Assembly: GCA_026984335.1 (NCBI GenBank)
Contig: JALSSK010000447.1
Span: forward strand, 1 to 35,017
Origin: Rhodothermales bacterium
Lineage (GTDB): Bacteria; Bacteroidota; Rhodothermia; Rhodothermales; ISCAR-4553
Length of the DNA stretch: 35,017 nt
Direction of reading: 5' to 3'
Position 1 is the first letter of the stretch, and the number at the start of each line of letters is the position of its first letter. Below are positions 1 to 6,830 of the stretch, one piece after another. The notes under the pieces are model-generated. The model was not told where the DNA came from. It saw only the letters and a list, made by a program, of their open reading frames with translations, and searched no databases. The translations under genes and the position numbers were made by a program.

Positions 1-29
1 GACCGTGTGAGGTCCGGGCATACCCTCGC

Positions 30-614
30 TCAGAACAGCTCCGGACGCTTGCCTTTGATCGGCGCGAAGAAAGCCCGCATCTTTTCGACGTCGTCTTCGA
101 GGTTGCCGGTGGCCTCGAAAAGCGGGCCGATGACGACCGCCTTCCGCTCGAAGTCGAGCGCGACGGCAAGGATGGGCGCGTTCGCCGCGCGCGCAATGTT
201 GTAAAAACCCGTCCGCCACCGCGCCACCTTCTTCCGCGTGCCCTCGGGCGAAAGGCCGAGCACGAACCGGTCGTGCGCCCGAAAGGCCTCGACGACCTGG
301 GCGACGACGCCCTGCCGCGCGAAACGGTCCACCGGGATGCCGCCGAGCTTGCGGAGGGTCACGCCGAACGGCCGGCGGAAGATCGTGTGCTTGCCGAGCC
401 AGTGCACGCGGAGGTCGAGCGCGAGCGCCGCCGCCATCGCCACCACGAAATCCCAGTTCGACGTGTGCGGAGCCACGATGATGATGAGCTTTGGCAGGTT
501 GGGGGGCGTGCCTTCGATGCGCCAGCCCATCACGGAGAGCACAAACGTTCCGAACGCACGGAGCCCTTTGCTCCCCCGCCGGGGAAGGGCGTCGCCGAGG
601 GCGGGAATATCCAT
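30..614 (-). CDS. PlsC-like 1-acylglycerol-3-phosphate acyltransferase family protein
   Basis: Probable membrane-associated acyltransferase of the lysophosphatidic-acid acyltransferase (PlsC) superfamily, which transfers an acyl chain to a glycerophospholipid or related acceptor. The family HX4D motif is visible as H-T-S-N-W-D, followed downstream by the glycine-rich block S-P-E-G-T-R, in the expected order and spacing. The frame stays open to a TTG at 665, but the ATG at 614 gives a more usual protein of 194 residues that begins M-D-I-P-A-L-G-D. Neither start has a clear Shine-Dalgarno sequence. The protein is shorter than classical PlsC and resembles the compact single-domain members of the family, so the acceptor cannot be named. 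It lies downstream of coaE on the same strand, with a 260-base spacer between them. The fold is well supported and the exact substrate is not. Confidence 0.85.
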   Translation of the reverse strand: MDIPALGDALPRRGSKGLRAFGTFVLSVMGWRIEGTPPNLPKLIIIVAPHTSNWDFVVAMAAALALDLRVHWLGKHTIFRRPFGVTLRKLGGIPVDRFARQGVVAQVVEAFRAHDRFVLGLSPEGTRKKVARWRTGFYNIARAANAPILAVALDFERKAVVIGPLFEATGNLEDDVEKMRAFFAPIKGKRPELF

Positions 615-666
615 CGAGGGCGCAACGTGTGGTGGAGAGATGACGGGGGAAAATAGGGATTCCAAG

Positions 667-808
667 CCGGGAAGTCAGGCGGCGAACGTCGAAGCGGGCG
701 TTTCGCGTTTCCATGTTCGGGATCCTCGCCCGCCCGTGCGCCGCCGTCAGCAAGGCAAGGCGCGCGCAGAGCGATTCGGGACGGCCCGGGCGAGACCGGG
801 AAGTCAGG
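667..808. repeat. 13-bp direct repeat in the spacer between coaE and the acyltransferase
   Basis: The 13-mer CCGGGAAGTCAGG occurs at 667-679 and again at 796-808, each time followed by a related G/C/A-rich stretch containing GTCGA. No gene is seen in 666-925. The copies may be remnants of a dispersed intergenic element. Their wider distribution cannot be judged from one window. Confidence 0.5.
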
Positions 809-925
809 TGTCGAGGGTCGAGGCAGCCGGTTCGGCGGCCTTCCCGAACGGAATCACTGTGCGTCCGGGCCGAGGCGGACGACGTGCCGGAGGAGCGGCC
901 ATCCCACCCGCCGCGGCCGAGCCCA

Positions 926-1534
926 TCACCGCCGGGCGGAAGCGCCGACCACGTCCCGGTAGACCCGCTCGACCTGCCGTTGGAGGTCCTCGAGCGAGCC
1001 GGTGTTCTCGATGACGTAGTCGGCGCGGCGGCGAAGCTCTGCGGGCGAAAGCTGGTGCGCCATGCGGGCGCGCACCTGTTCGGGCGTCACGTCGTCGCGC
1101 GCGACGACGCGGCGCACCCGCTCGTCCTCGGGCGCATCCACCACGGCCACGGCGTCGAGGTGACGGTCGCCGCCGGACTCGTAGATCAGCGCGGCTTCCT
1201 TCACGAGCAGCGGCGCGCCCTCCGCCTCGGCGGCCCGCCTCGCCGCCTCGAACGCCTCATACACGCGCGGATGCACGATCCGGTTGATGCGCGCCACGTT
1301 GGCCGGGTCGGCGAATACTTTCGCAGCGAGGTACGCCCGGTTCAGCCGCCCGCGCTCGTCGTAGCTCTCCGGCCCGAAGGCCTCGACGATCTCGGCCCGC
1401 ACCTCGGGGTCCGCCTCCATGAGCCGTTTCGCCTCGGCGTCGGCGTAGAACACCCGCGCGCCGAGCTCTTCGAGGATGCGACACACGGCCGTCTTTCCAC
1501 TGCCGATGCCGCCGGTGACGCCTAAGGTTTTCAT
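926..1534 (-). CDS. coaE: Dephospho-CoA kinase
   Basis: Catalyses the last step of coenzyme A synthesis, ATP-dependent phosphorylation of the 3'-hydroxyl of dephospho-CoA, in the cytoplasm. The protein has 202 residues, the usual length of the family. It opens with a P-loop at residues 8-15 (G-G-I-G-S-G-K-T), followed by the D-A-E/D type motif (Y-A-D-A-E-A) that is typical of CoaE, and then the R-I-V-H-P substrate-region motif (here R-I-N-R-I-V-H-P). The ATG at 1534 directly starts the conserved M-K-T-L-G-V-T-G block, so the start is well fixed. It lies between an outer-membrane protein gene and an acyltransferase gene, all on the minus strand. There is no functional link between them beyond general metabolism. 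Confidence 0.97.
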   Translation of the reverse strand: MKTLGVTGGIGSGKTAVCRILEELGARVFYADAEAKRLMEADPEVRAEIVEAFGPESYDERGRLNRAYLAAKVFADPANVARINRIVHPRVYEAFEAARRAAEAEGAPLLVKEAALIYESGGDRHLDAVAVVDAPEDERVRRVVARDDVTPEQVRARMAHQLSPAELRRRADYVIENTGSLEDLQRQVERVYRDVVGASARR

Positions 1535-1540
1535 GGGGGT

Positions 1541-1625
1541 GAACGTTGGAGGGTTCGAGGGTTCGGGGGTTTGTGAAGCGCAAGGCCGCCCCGTACGAAA
1601 TACGCACTACGAAATACGAAAACCA
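1541..1625. repeat. Short repetitive intergenic tract
   Basis: The spacer contains tandemly related G-G-T-T-C-G-type words (GAGGGTTCGAGGGTTCGGG) and, further on, two copies of TACGAAATACG a few bases apart. No gene is supported here. Similar GTTC-rich words recur in other spacers of this window, for example near 24445-24460, so this may be a dispersed short element. Confidence 0.4.
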
Positions 1626-1660
1626 GGGATCCGCTTTCCTTTGCGAAGGCCCGGCGTGCG

Positions 1661-3685
1661 TCAGAAGACCCACAGCATCGTCACGGCGAGGTTGGGGATG
1701 AGGGTTCGGACGCCGCGTCGCCCGGCGCGCCGGATGCGGTCGGCGAGGCCTTCGGGGAGGCCGCCGTAGAGGCGTTGGCGCACGTGCTGGACCGTGAGCC
1801 AGCCGTCGAGGCGGAGGGCGGATTGCCGGCGCATGGGCCACTCGAGCGCGAACGTCGGGCCCACCTGTTCGATGCGCTCACGACCGGGCCGGGTGACGGC
1901 GGCCGTCAGCGCGTTGCCGGCCTCGTCCCGAAGCGGGTTGCCGTCGGCGTCCACGCGCGGATAGCGGACGGTGGTGGCGCGGTCGAAGTCGCTCCGAATG
2001 AAGAACCGAAACCCGATCTCGGCGGCCATGCGGCTTCCGGTGCGCAGGCGAACCCATCCGCTGTAGGTGCGGAGCGTGTCGAACGGGATCTCGGCGAAGC
2101 GGTCGCTGAGGAAACGCCCGAGCCGAAGCTCGCTCAGACTGCCGGCGGCCCGCACCTGCACGCCCGCGCCGAAATCGTGCGTCGCATCGAGGGTGTAGCG
2201 CATCTCCCGCGCCGACTGATCCGTCGGGCGGCGCCCGGGGAGCACGAAGTCGTCCACGGTGTACGTGGCCCGCACCTCCGAGGTGAGGCGCATCCGCGTG
2301 CGCGGGGCGGGCGTCCACGTGACGGCCGGGCGGAGCCGGAGCGAGCGTTGCACGTTGTTCTCGGCGGAACGCGCGGCCCGGAGATAAACCGTGTGGAAAT
2401 ACGACCCGAAAAGCTGCACCTCGGCCTGGAGGTAGCGGCTCAGGCGAAAGAGCGCGCCGAAGGAACCGTTGTAGAAGACCTCGTCCCGGTCGTCGGGGTT
2501 GACCTCGGGGGTGTCGTGCCGGAGGACGCTCGCCGAGCCGTCGAAGTTCAGGGCGAGCAGGCGCGTGAGGTTGGCGCGGGCGCGCCCGAAGAGGGTGAAG
2601 TGCCCGCGATCGAAGTCGGCCTGACGAAGGAGGTCGCTTTTCTGGGCCGCCTGCGCGGTGGGCAACGCCTCCCGGTTGGCGAGGATGCGGCGTTCGACCT
2701 CTGCCCCGCCCCGAAGGCCGAGCCGCACCTCCGTATCCGGCGTCTCATAGCGCACGCCCGTTTCGAGATCGAACGAACGGCGTTTGAAGTCGGAGTCGAA
2801 AAAGAGCACGTCGGCGGGGGCGCGCAGGGTGCGGACGAATCGGCTGTTGACCGAGGCGTCGAGGCGCGTGAGCAGCCGAAGGCCCCGAAAAAGCGGCGTG
2901 TCGAGTTCGAGGGCAGCCGTGAGCGTGTCGCTCGTGGTGGCCTCCACGGTTTCGGAGAGACGGCTTGTCGGCGTGTTCCGGTTGAGGAAAGAGACGGCCT
3001 GATAGGCGTCGCGGCGGAAGGAAGAGAGGCGCACCTCGGAGGTGAAGCGCGTCCCCTCGAACGAGCGCTCGGCCCGCCCGCGGAGGCGCAACGCGCGCGC
3101 GCGCCGCGGATTGATCAGCTGCCACGCCCCTTCGCCCTCGACGTCGATCCGATAGCCGTTGATGGGGGGCGGAGTCGCGCCGAGACGCAACCCGAAGGCC
3201 GGCCCCGCATCCGTCCGGAGGGGCGCTTCCCGGCCCGCCTCGATCAACGCGCCGGGCCGCTGATCCCACGCCGCGCCCGCCATCGGCTCCACCCACACGT
3301 CCGGGCGCGGCGCAAACCGAAGCCCCGCGTACACGGCCTGGCTGAAGACACGGCTGAGGCTGAACCAGGCCGCCTCGCCGTGGAACCGAAGCGCGAAGCG
3401 ACGCCCCACCGGACGGCCCGCCCGCCATACGAGCCGGTTCTCGTCCCGAAAGCTGAGTTCGTCCGCGAACAGGATGAAGGCGTCCGAGGAAAAGCGATTC
3501 GCCAGAGCCACGTCCCACATACCGAAACGCTGGTCCAACCGGAGGTCGGCGCTCCATCGATAGCGGTTCACGTCGCGTTCGAAGCCTGCCGAGAATTGCC
3601 GGACCGGCTGGGCCCGCACTGCCGGGAGCACACGGGAGCACGCCATAAACACAAGAAATGCAGCGATTCCGATTCGTGCTCCCAC
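1661..3685 (-). CDS. Outer-membrane beta-barrel protein of unknown function
   Basis: Large predicted outer-membrane beta-barrel. From the GTG at 3685 it has 674 residues and begins with a signal peptide: a hydrophobic segment (I-A-A-F-L-V-F-M), then an A-V-R-A-Q cleavage-like site. The rest alternates polar and hydrophobic residues, with many short strands rich in Arg, Tyr, Phe and Trp. The last residue is Phe (L-W-V-F), the usual C-terminal signature of outer-membrane barrels. The frame is open upstream to 3796 and an ATG lies at 3724. The GTG is preferred because GGGAG sits 7 bases before it and it places the signal peptide at the N terminus. No specific family was recognised. The role could be transport or structural; I cannot assign a ligand. 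Confidence 0.75.
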   Translation of the reverse strand: MGARIGIAAFLVFMACSRVLPAVRAQPVRQFSAGFERDVNRYRWSADLRLDQRFGMWDVALANRFSSDAFILFADELSFRDENRLVWRAGRPVGRRFALRFHGEAAWFSLSRVFSQAVYAGLRFAPRPDVWVEPMAGAAWDQRPGALIEAGREAPLRTDAGPAFGLRLGATPPPINGYRIDVEGEGAWQLINPRRARALRLRGRAERSFEGTRFTSEVRLSSFRRDAYQAVSFLNRNTPTSRLSETVEATTSDTLTAALELDTPLFRGLRLLTRLDASVNSRFVRTLRAPADVLFFDSDFKRRSFDLETGVRYETPDTEVRLGLRGGAEVERRILANREALPTAQAAQKSDLLRQADFDRGHFTLFGRARANLTRLLALNFDGSASVLRHDTPEVNPDDRDEVFYNGSFGALFRLSRYLQAEVQLFGSYFHTVYLRAARSAENNVQRSLRLRPAVTWTPAPRTRMRLTSEVRATYTVDDFVLPGRRPTDQSAREMRYTLDATHDFGAGVQVRAAGSLSELRLGRFLSDRFAEIPFDTLRTYSGWVRLRTGSRMAAEIGFRFFIRSDFDRATTVRYPRVDADGNPLRDEAGNALTAAVTRPGRERIEQVGPTFALEWPMRRQSALRLDGWLTVQHVRQRLYGGLPEGLADRIRRAGRRGVRTLIPNLAVTMLWVF

Positions 3686-3715
3686 ATTTGTGCTCCCGTG
3701 CTCCACGATGCTCCC
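3624..3715 (-). promoter_or_regulatory. Repeated GGGAGCAC words forming a possible hairpin over the barrel gene's start
   Basis: On the minus strand GGGAGCAC-type words occur at 3715-3708 (one base different), 3704-3690 (two in tandem) and 3683-3676. The complementary word GTGCTCCC occurs twice within the signal-peptide codons at 3641-3634 and 3631-3624. In the mRNA the 3704-3690 segment, which includes the Shine-Dalgarno GGGAG, can pair over about 15 bases (2-base bulge) with 3641-3624. This would enclose the GTG start in the loop. Translational control is an inference. Confidence 0.4.
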
Positions 3716-3800
3716 GTCGTCCATAGTGCCGCGCGCCTGCGAAAAAAAAACCCTCGTCCGCCGGTGTCGGGTAGGGCCGCGCCACGCGCCCTCCAAAAAA

Positions 3801-4145
3801 TCACCCCGGCGGCCAGCTCAGCTTCCGCCCGCCGATGAGGTGCAGGTGCAGGTGCGGGACGGTCTGAAGCGCGTCCGGGCCGTTGTTGATCACCAGGCGA
3901 TACCCGCCCGTGAGCCCCTCCTGTTCCGCCACTTTTTGCGCCACGAGGTGCAGGTGCCCCACGAGCATCCGGTCTTCCTCCGTGAGGGCGTCGATTGACG
4001 GAATGGGTTTGCGAGGAATGACGAGCAGGTGGGTCGGGGCCTGCGGGTTGATGTCGCGAAAAGCGACGCTCCACTCGTCCTCATATACGATCTCCGCCGG
4101 AATCTCCCGGTCGGCGATTTTCTGAAAAAGCGTTTTCTCTTCCAT
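3801..4145 (-). CDS. HIT family nucleotide-binding protein (HinT-like)
   Basis: Histidine-triad hydrolase of the HinT/protein-kinase-C-interacting type, which cleaves purine nucleoside phosphoramidates and related adenylated compounds in the cytoplasm. The defining H-x-H-x-H triad is near the C terminus (V-P-H-L-H-L-H-L-I-G-G-R), and the N-terminal block T-L-F-Q-K-I-A-D-R-E-I-P-A is characteristic. Counting from the ATG at 4145 the protein has 114 residues, normal for the family. An ATG at 4169 would add eight residues and the frame extends further to 4352, but that extra sequence looks non-coding. It is transcribed divergently from the pterin operon, and about 115 bases separate it from the downstream barrel gene. 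Confidence 0.95.
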   Translation of the reverse strand: MEEKTLFQKIADREIPAEIVYEDEWSVAFRDINPQAPTHLLVIPRKPIPSIDALTEEDRMLVGHLHLVAQKVAEQEGLTGGYRLVINNGPDALQTVPHLHLHLIGGRKLSWPPG

Positions 4146-4336
4146 AGCCTGATTTTTCTTTGATTCCATGATGGCCGCCAATATAGCGCAAAGTGGTTTA
4201 ATTTCGACGGCGCCTTCGGACGCGCCCCCCTTCCCGTATGTTACCTTCGGCAGGGCATGCGAAAGAACAATCGCGCCCGCTTCTCGTCCCATGGTCCACC
4301 GTTCCCCACCGATGGGGGCCATGGCGGCGGTTTTCA

Positions 4337-4375
4337 TTGATCGTCGAAACATTTAATGTATACACACGATATAAT
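4337..4375 (+). promoter_or_regulatory. Candidate promoter of the pterin operon
   Basis: The AT-rich patch just upstream of the PTPS gene contains TTGATC at 4337-4342, a 16-base gap and TATACA at 4359-4364. A perfect TATAAT lies at 4370-4375. Either hexamer could serve as a -10 element about 30-45 bases before the ATG at 4406. No Shine-Dalgarno sequence is visible before that ATG. Confidence 0.4.
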
Positions 4376-4405
4376 CTCGTCCACTCCACCCGACTCCCGA
4401 CGCTG

Positions 4406-4819
4406 ATGCCCACGGTTTACGTCACCCGGAAAGTGCGTTTCAACGCGGCTCATCGCCTCCACAACCCGGAGCGTTCCGACGAATGGAATCGCGCCACGTT
4501 CGGCAAGTGTAACAATCCGAACTGGCACGGACACAACTATACGCTCGAAGTCACGGTGGCCGGCGAGCCGGATCCCGAGACGGGCTTCGTGATAGACCTG
4601 AGCCGGCTCAAGCGTCTTCTCGAAGAGAAGATCCTCTCGAAGTGCGACCACGCCAACTTGAACCTCGACGTGGACTTCATGCGCGGTCTCTTGCCTTCGA
4701 CGGAGAACTTTGCCGTGGCCATCTGGGGCGAGCTGGTCGATGCGTTGCCTGCGGGGCGGCTCCACTCGGTCCGCCTGATCGAAACCGAAAACAACAGCGT
4801 CGAGTATCGCGGCGAATGA
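4406..4819 (+). CDS. 6-pyruvoyl-tetrahydropterin synthase, eukaryote-like (PTPS-II) type
   Basis: COG0720 pterin enzyme of 137 residues. Zinc ligands are visible as H16, H41 and H43, and the catalytic Cys is C35. The spacing C-N-N-P-N-W-H-G-H is CX5HGH, the signature known for true PTPS (biopterin pathway). It differs from CX3HGH of QueD (queuosine) and ExxHGH of the folate variant. The second catalytic pair is D81-H82, followed by A-N-L-N-L-D-V and S-T-E-N-F-A-V, and the C terminus ends [12 protein letters not shown]. From memory these blocks closely resemble animal PTPS. It likely converts 7,8-dihydroneopterin triphosphate to 6-pyruvoyl-tetrahydropterin. The stop overlaps the folE start as ATGA, implying translational coupling. 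A general annotation pipeline may call this QueD. Confidence 0.9.
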   Translation: MPTVYVTRKVRFNAAHRLHNPERSDEWNRATFGKCNNPNWHGHNYTLEVTVAGEPDPETGFVIDLSRLKRLLEEKILSKCDHANLNLDVDFMRGLLPSTENFAVAIWGELVDALPAGRLHSVRLIETENNSVEYRGE

Positions 4820-5520
4820 CCCGGCCCACGACTTTCACCACCGACTTTCCGAACCCGATGCGACCTTCCGACGAGCACGCCCTCAAGCGCCTGACGCCCG
4901 ACGAGATCAACGGCGCGGCCCCGGCCATGTATCAACGGCGCGAGATCTACTGTCCCGAATCCACGGAGACGATCGGCGACCACGTTCACGGCATTTTGAA
5001 AACGCTGGGGGAGGATCCGGAGCGGGAGGGCCTGAAGAAGACGCCGGAGCGCGTGGCCAAGGCCCTGCAGTTTCTCACGCAGGGCTATACGATGGACCCG
5101 CGCGAGATCCTCACGAGCGCGCTCTTCGAGGAGGCATACAATGAAATGATCCTCGTCCGGGACATCGAAGTGTACAGCCTGTGCGAGCACCATATGCTCC
5201 CTTTCTTCGGGAAGGCGCACGTGGCCTACATTCCGAACGGAAAGATCGTCGGGTTGAGCAAATTGCCGCGGGTGGTGGACGTGTTCGCGCGGCGGCTGCA
5301 GGTGCAGGAACGGCTCACGCTTCAGATTCGCGACGCCATCGAGGAGGTGCTCCAGCCGCTCGGCGCGGCCGTGGTCATCGAGGCGACGCACCTGTGCATG
5401 GTCATGCGCGGCGTGCAAAAACAGCACTCGATGACCACCACGAGCGCCATGAGCGGCGAGTTTCTCCGCAACGCCACCACACGCGGCGAGTTCATGCGTC
5501 TGATCAACGGCCACGGCTGA
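4816..5520 (+). CDS. folE: GTP cyclohydrolase I
   Basis: Converts GTP to 7,8-dihydroneopterin triphosphate, the entry step to folate and biopterin synthesis. The protein has 234 residues. Zinc ligands are C123, H126 and C194; the C-H-C spacing matches that of the E. coli enzyme. The blocks [23 protein letters not shown] and [11 protein letters not shown] are diagnostic. The first ATG overlaps the upstream PTPS stop (ATGA at 4816-4819); a second ATG at 4858 would remove a variable N-terminal extension. Its position between a PTPS and a sepiapterin-reductase-like SDR suggests a role in biopterin synthesis, though it could also supply folate. Confidence 0.97.
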   Translation: MTRPTTFTTDFPNPMRPSDEHALKRLTPDEINGAAPAMYQRREIYCPESTETIGDHVHGILKTLGEDPEREGLKKTPERVAKALQFLTQGYTMDPREILTSALFEEAYNEMILVRDIEVYSLCEHHMLPFFGKAHVAYIPNGKIVGLSKLPRVVDVFARRLQVQERLTLQIRDAIEEVLQPLGAAVVIEATHLCMVMRGVQKQHSMTTTSAMSGEFLRNATTRGEFMRLINGHG

Positions 5521-5542
5521 GCCCACCGATACCGAAAAGCGT

Positions 5543-6244
5543 ATGCCCGTCATTCTCATCACCGGCGCGAGCCAGGGCATCGGCGCGGCGATGGCGGAGG
5601 CCTTCGCCGCCGAGCCGGAAGCCCGCCTGGCGCTCCTGGCCCGCAACCGTGCGCGCCTCGAAGGCGTGGCCGAGCGTTGCCGCCGCCTCGGCGCGAGCGC
5701 CGAGGTCTTCCCCTGCGACGTCACGAACGACGGCGCCGTGGCCGAGACCGCCCGCACGATCCTCGACCGATGGGGCGCGCCCGACGTGCTCGTCAACAAC
5801 GCGGGCCGCTTCGAACCCGGCGATGCGCTCGGCACCACCCCGGACGCATTCCGCGCACAGGTGGCCGTCAACCTGACGAGCGCCTTCGTGGTGACGCGCG
5901 CCTTCCTCCCGGCGATGGTCGCGCGCGGCAGCGGACACCTCTTTTTCCTCGGCTCCGTCGCTTCGCTCAAAGCCTATCCCGGCGGGCTGGCCTATTGCGC
6001 CGCCAAGCACGGGGTGCTCGGGCTGGCCCGCGCCGTGCGCGAGGACACGAAGGACCGGGGCATCCGCGTGACGGCCCTCCTCCCCGGCGCGACCCTCACG
6101 CCGAGCTGGGACGGCGTCGAACTCCCGCCGGAACGCTTCATGCCGCCCGAAGACGTCGCCCGCGCCGCCGTGGACGTCTATCGCCTCAGCGACCGCACCG
6201 TGGTCGAAGAGCTCCTCCTCCGCCCGCAACGCGGCGACCTCTGA
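5543..6244 (+). CDS. Short-chain dehydrogenase/reductase, sepiapterin-reductase-like
   Basis: NAD(P)H-dependent short-chain dehydrogenase of 233 residues. The Rossmann motif T-G-A-S-Q-G-I-G lies at residues 7-14, N-N-A-G at 85-88, and the catalytic S138, Y151 and K155 have canonical spacing. The C-terminal block P-E-D-V-A, then R-T-V-V-E-E-L-L-L-R-P-Q-R-G-D, resembles what I remember of the sepiapterin reductase of Chlorobium. The gene starts 22 bases after folE and shares its strand, so it is probably in the same transcript as PTPS and folE. Reduction of 6-pyruvoyl-tetrahydropterin to tetrahydrobiopterin would complete the pathway. The family is broad, so the substrate assignment rests on operon context and remembered similarity. 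Confidence 0.88.
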   Translation: MPVILITGASQGIGAAMAEAFAAEPEARLALLARNRARLEGVAERCRRLGASAEVFPCDVTNDGAVAETARTILDRWGAPDVLVNNAGRFEPGDALGTTPDAFRAQVAVNLTSAFVVTRAFLPAMVARGSGHLFFLGSVASLKAYPGGLAYCAAKHGVLGLARAVREDTKDRGIRVTALLPGATLTPSWDGVELPPERFMPPEDVARAAVDVYRLSDRTVVEELLLRPQRGDL

Positions 6245-6395
6245 AGCGCCGCCGCCGAAACGCGCGCCCCGATGCCTCGCCGCTTCGTCCGGCTCTCCTG
6301 CCGGCTCCCTGACGAAGCCGGTCCGGCAAGCCGGGCATACTCTTTGATGTCCACGAGCGCGAAAGATGTACCCCAGCACGGTCCGCCGGTTTGTC

Positions 6396-6707
6396 ATGAA
6401 AGGATCCCGCATCATCCGACACTACCTTTTCCCCTGGCTCGTGAGCGTCGGAGCCGGGGTTGCGCTCGGCACGGGCGTCGCCGGATGGATCGCCGGAAGT
6501 CCCGCCGGAGGCGCATTCTGGACGTGGTTGCTCCTTTTCTGGCTCGTCGGAGGGGTAGCCGCCGCCGCATCCTTCATGCTTCTCGGACTGAGTCGTCTCT
6601 CCGCACGGGACGCCGGCCGGTCGGCCCTGCCCCGCGCGTATCCGGCTCCCAAACCGCTCCCGCCGCCGCTTGCCCCCGCGCCCCCGGCCCGACGTCGCGC
6701 CGCCTGA
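6396..6707 (+). CDS. Small two-helix membrane protein of unknown function
   Basis: Predicted protein of 103 residues from the ATG at 6396; an in-frame ATG at 6366 would add ten. It has two hydrophobic segments separated by a short Gly/Ala/Pro loop, first L-F-P-W-L-V-S-V-G-A-G-V-A and then T-W-L-L-L-F-W-L-V-G-G-V, flanked by basic residues. The C-terminal tail is rich in Pro, Ala and Arg. No family is recognised. It follows the pterin operon by about 150 bases and is followed by a bidirectional terminator. The hydrophobic pattern supports it as real, but no conserved motif does. Confidence 0.5.
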   Translation: MKGSRIIRHYLFPWLVSVGAGVALGTGVAGWIAGSPAGGAFWTWLLLFWLVGGVAAAASFMLLGLSRLSARDAGRSALPRAYPAPKPLPPPLAPAPPARRRAA

Positions 6708-6776
6708 CCGAAACGCCGGCCGATCGCGCGGCAGCCGTTTCCCCGTCGCTTCGGAAAGAACTTCTGACCGCAAACG

Positions 6777-6815
6777 AAAAAGGCGGTCCCGCCTCGACGG
6801 AACCGCCCTTTCTCT
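6777..6815. terminator. Bidirectional intrinsic terminator between the small membrane protein gene and fusA2
   Basis: A-rich flank, stem AAAGGCGGTCC with a near-complementary GGAACCGCCCTTT arm, and a T-containing flank on each strand. It lies between convergent genes: the plus-strand ORF ending at 6707 and the minus-strand EF-G paralogue ending at 6831. Confidence 0.65.
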
Positions 6816-6830
6816 CCGTCGAAAAAGCGA

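Noticed and set aside
1775-3838. Long plus-strand open frame opposite the beta-barrel gene
   Set aside because: Low-complexity Arg/Glu/Ala/Pro translation without motifs; the minus-strand frame has signal peptide, barrel pattern and terminal Phe.
4406-4819. Naming the COG0720 gene queD
   Set aside because: The CX5HGH spacing and the folE/SDR neighbours fit PTPS-II of the biopterin route better, and no queC or queE is adjacent.
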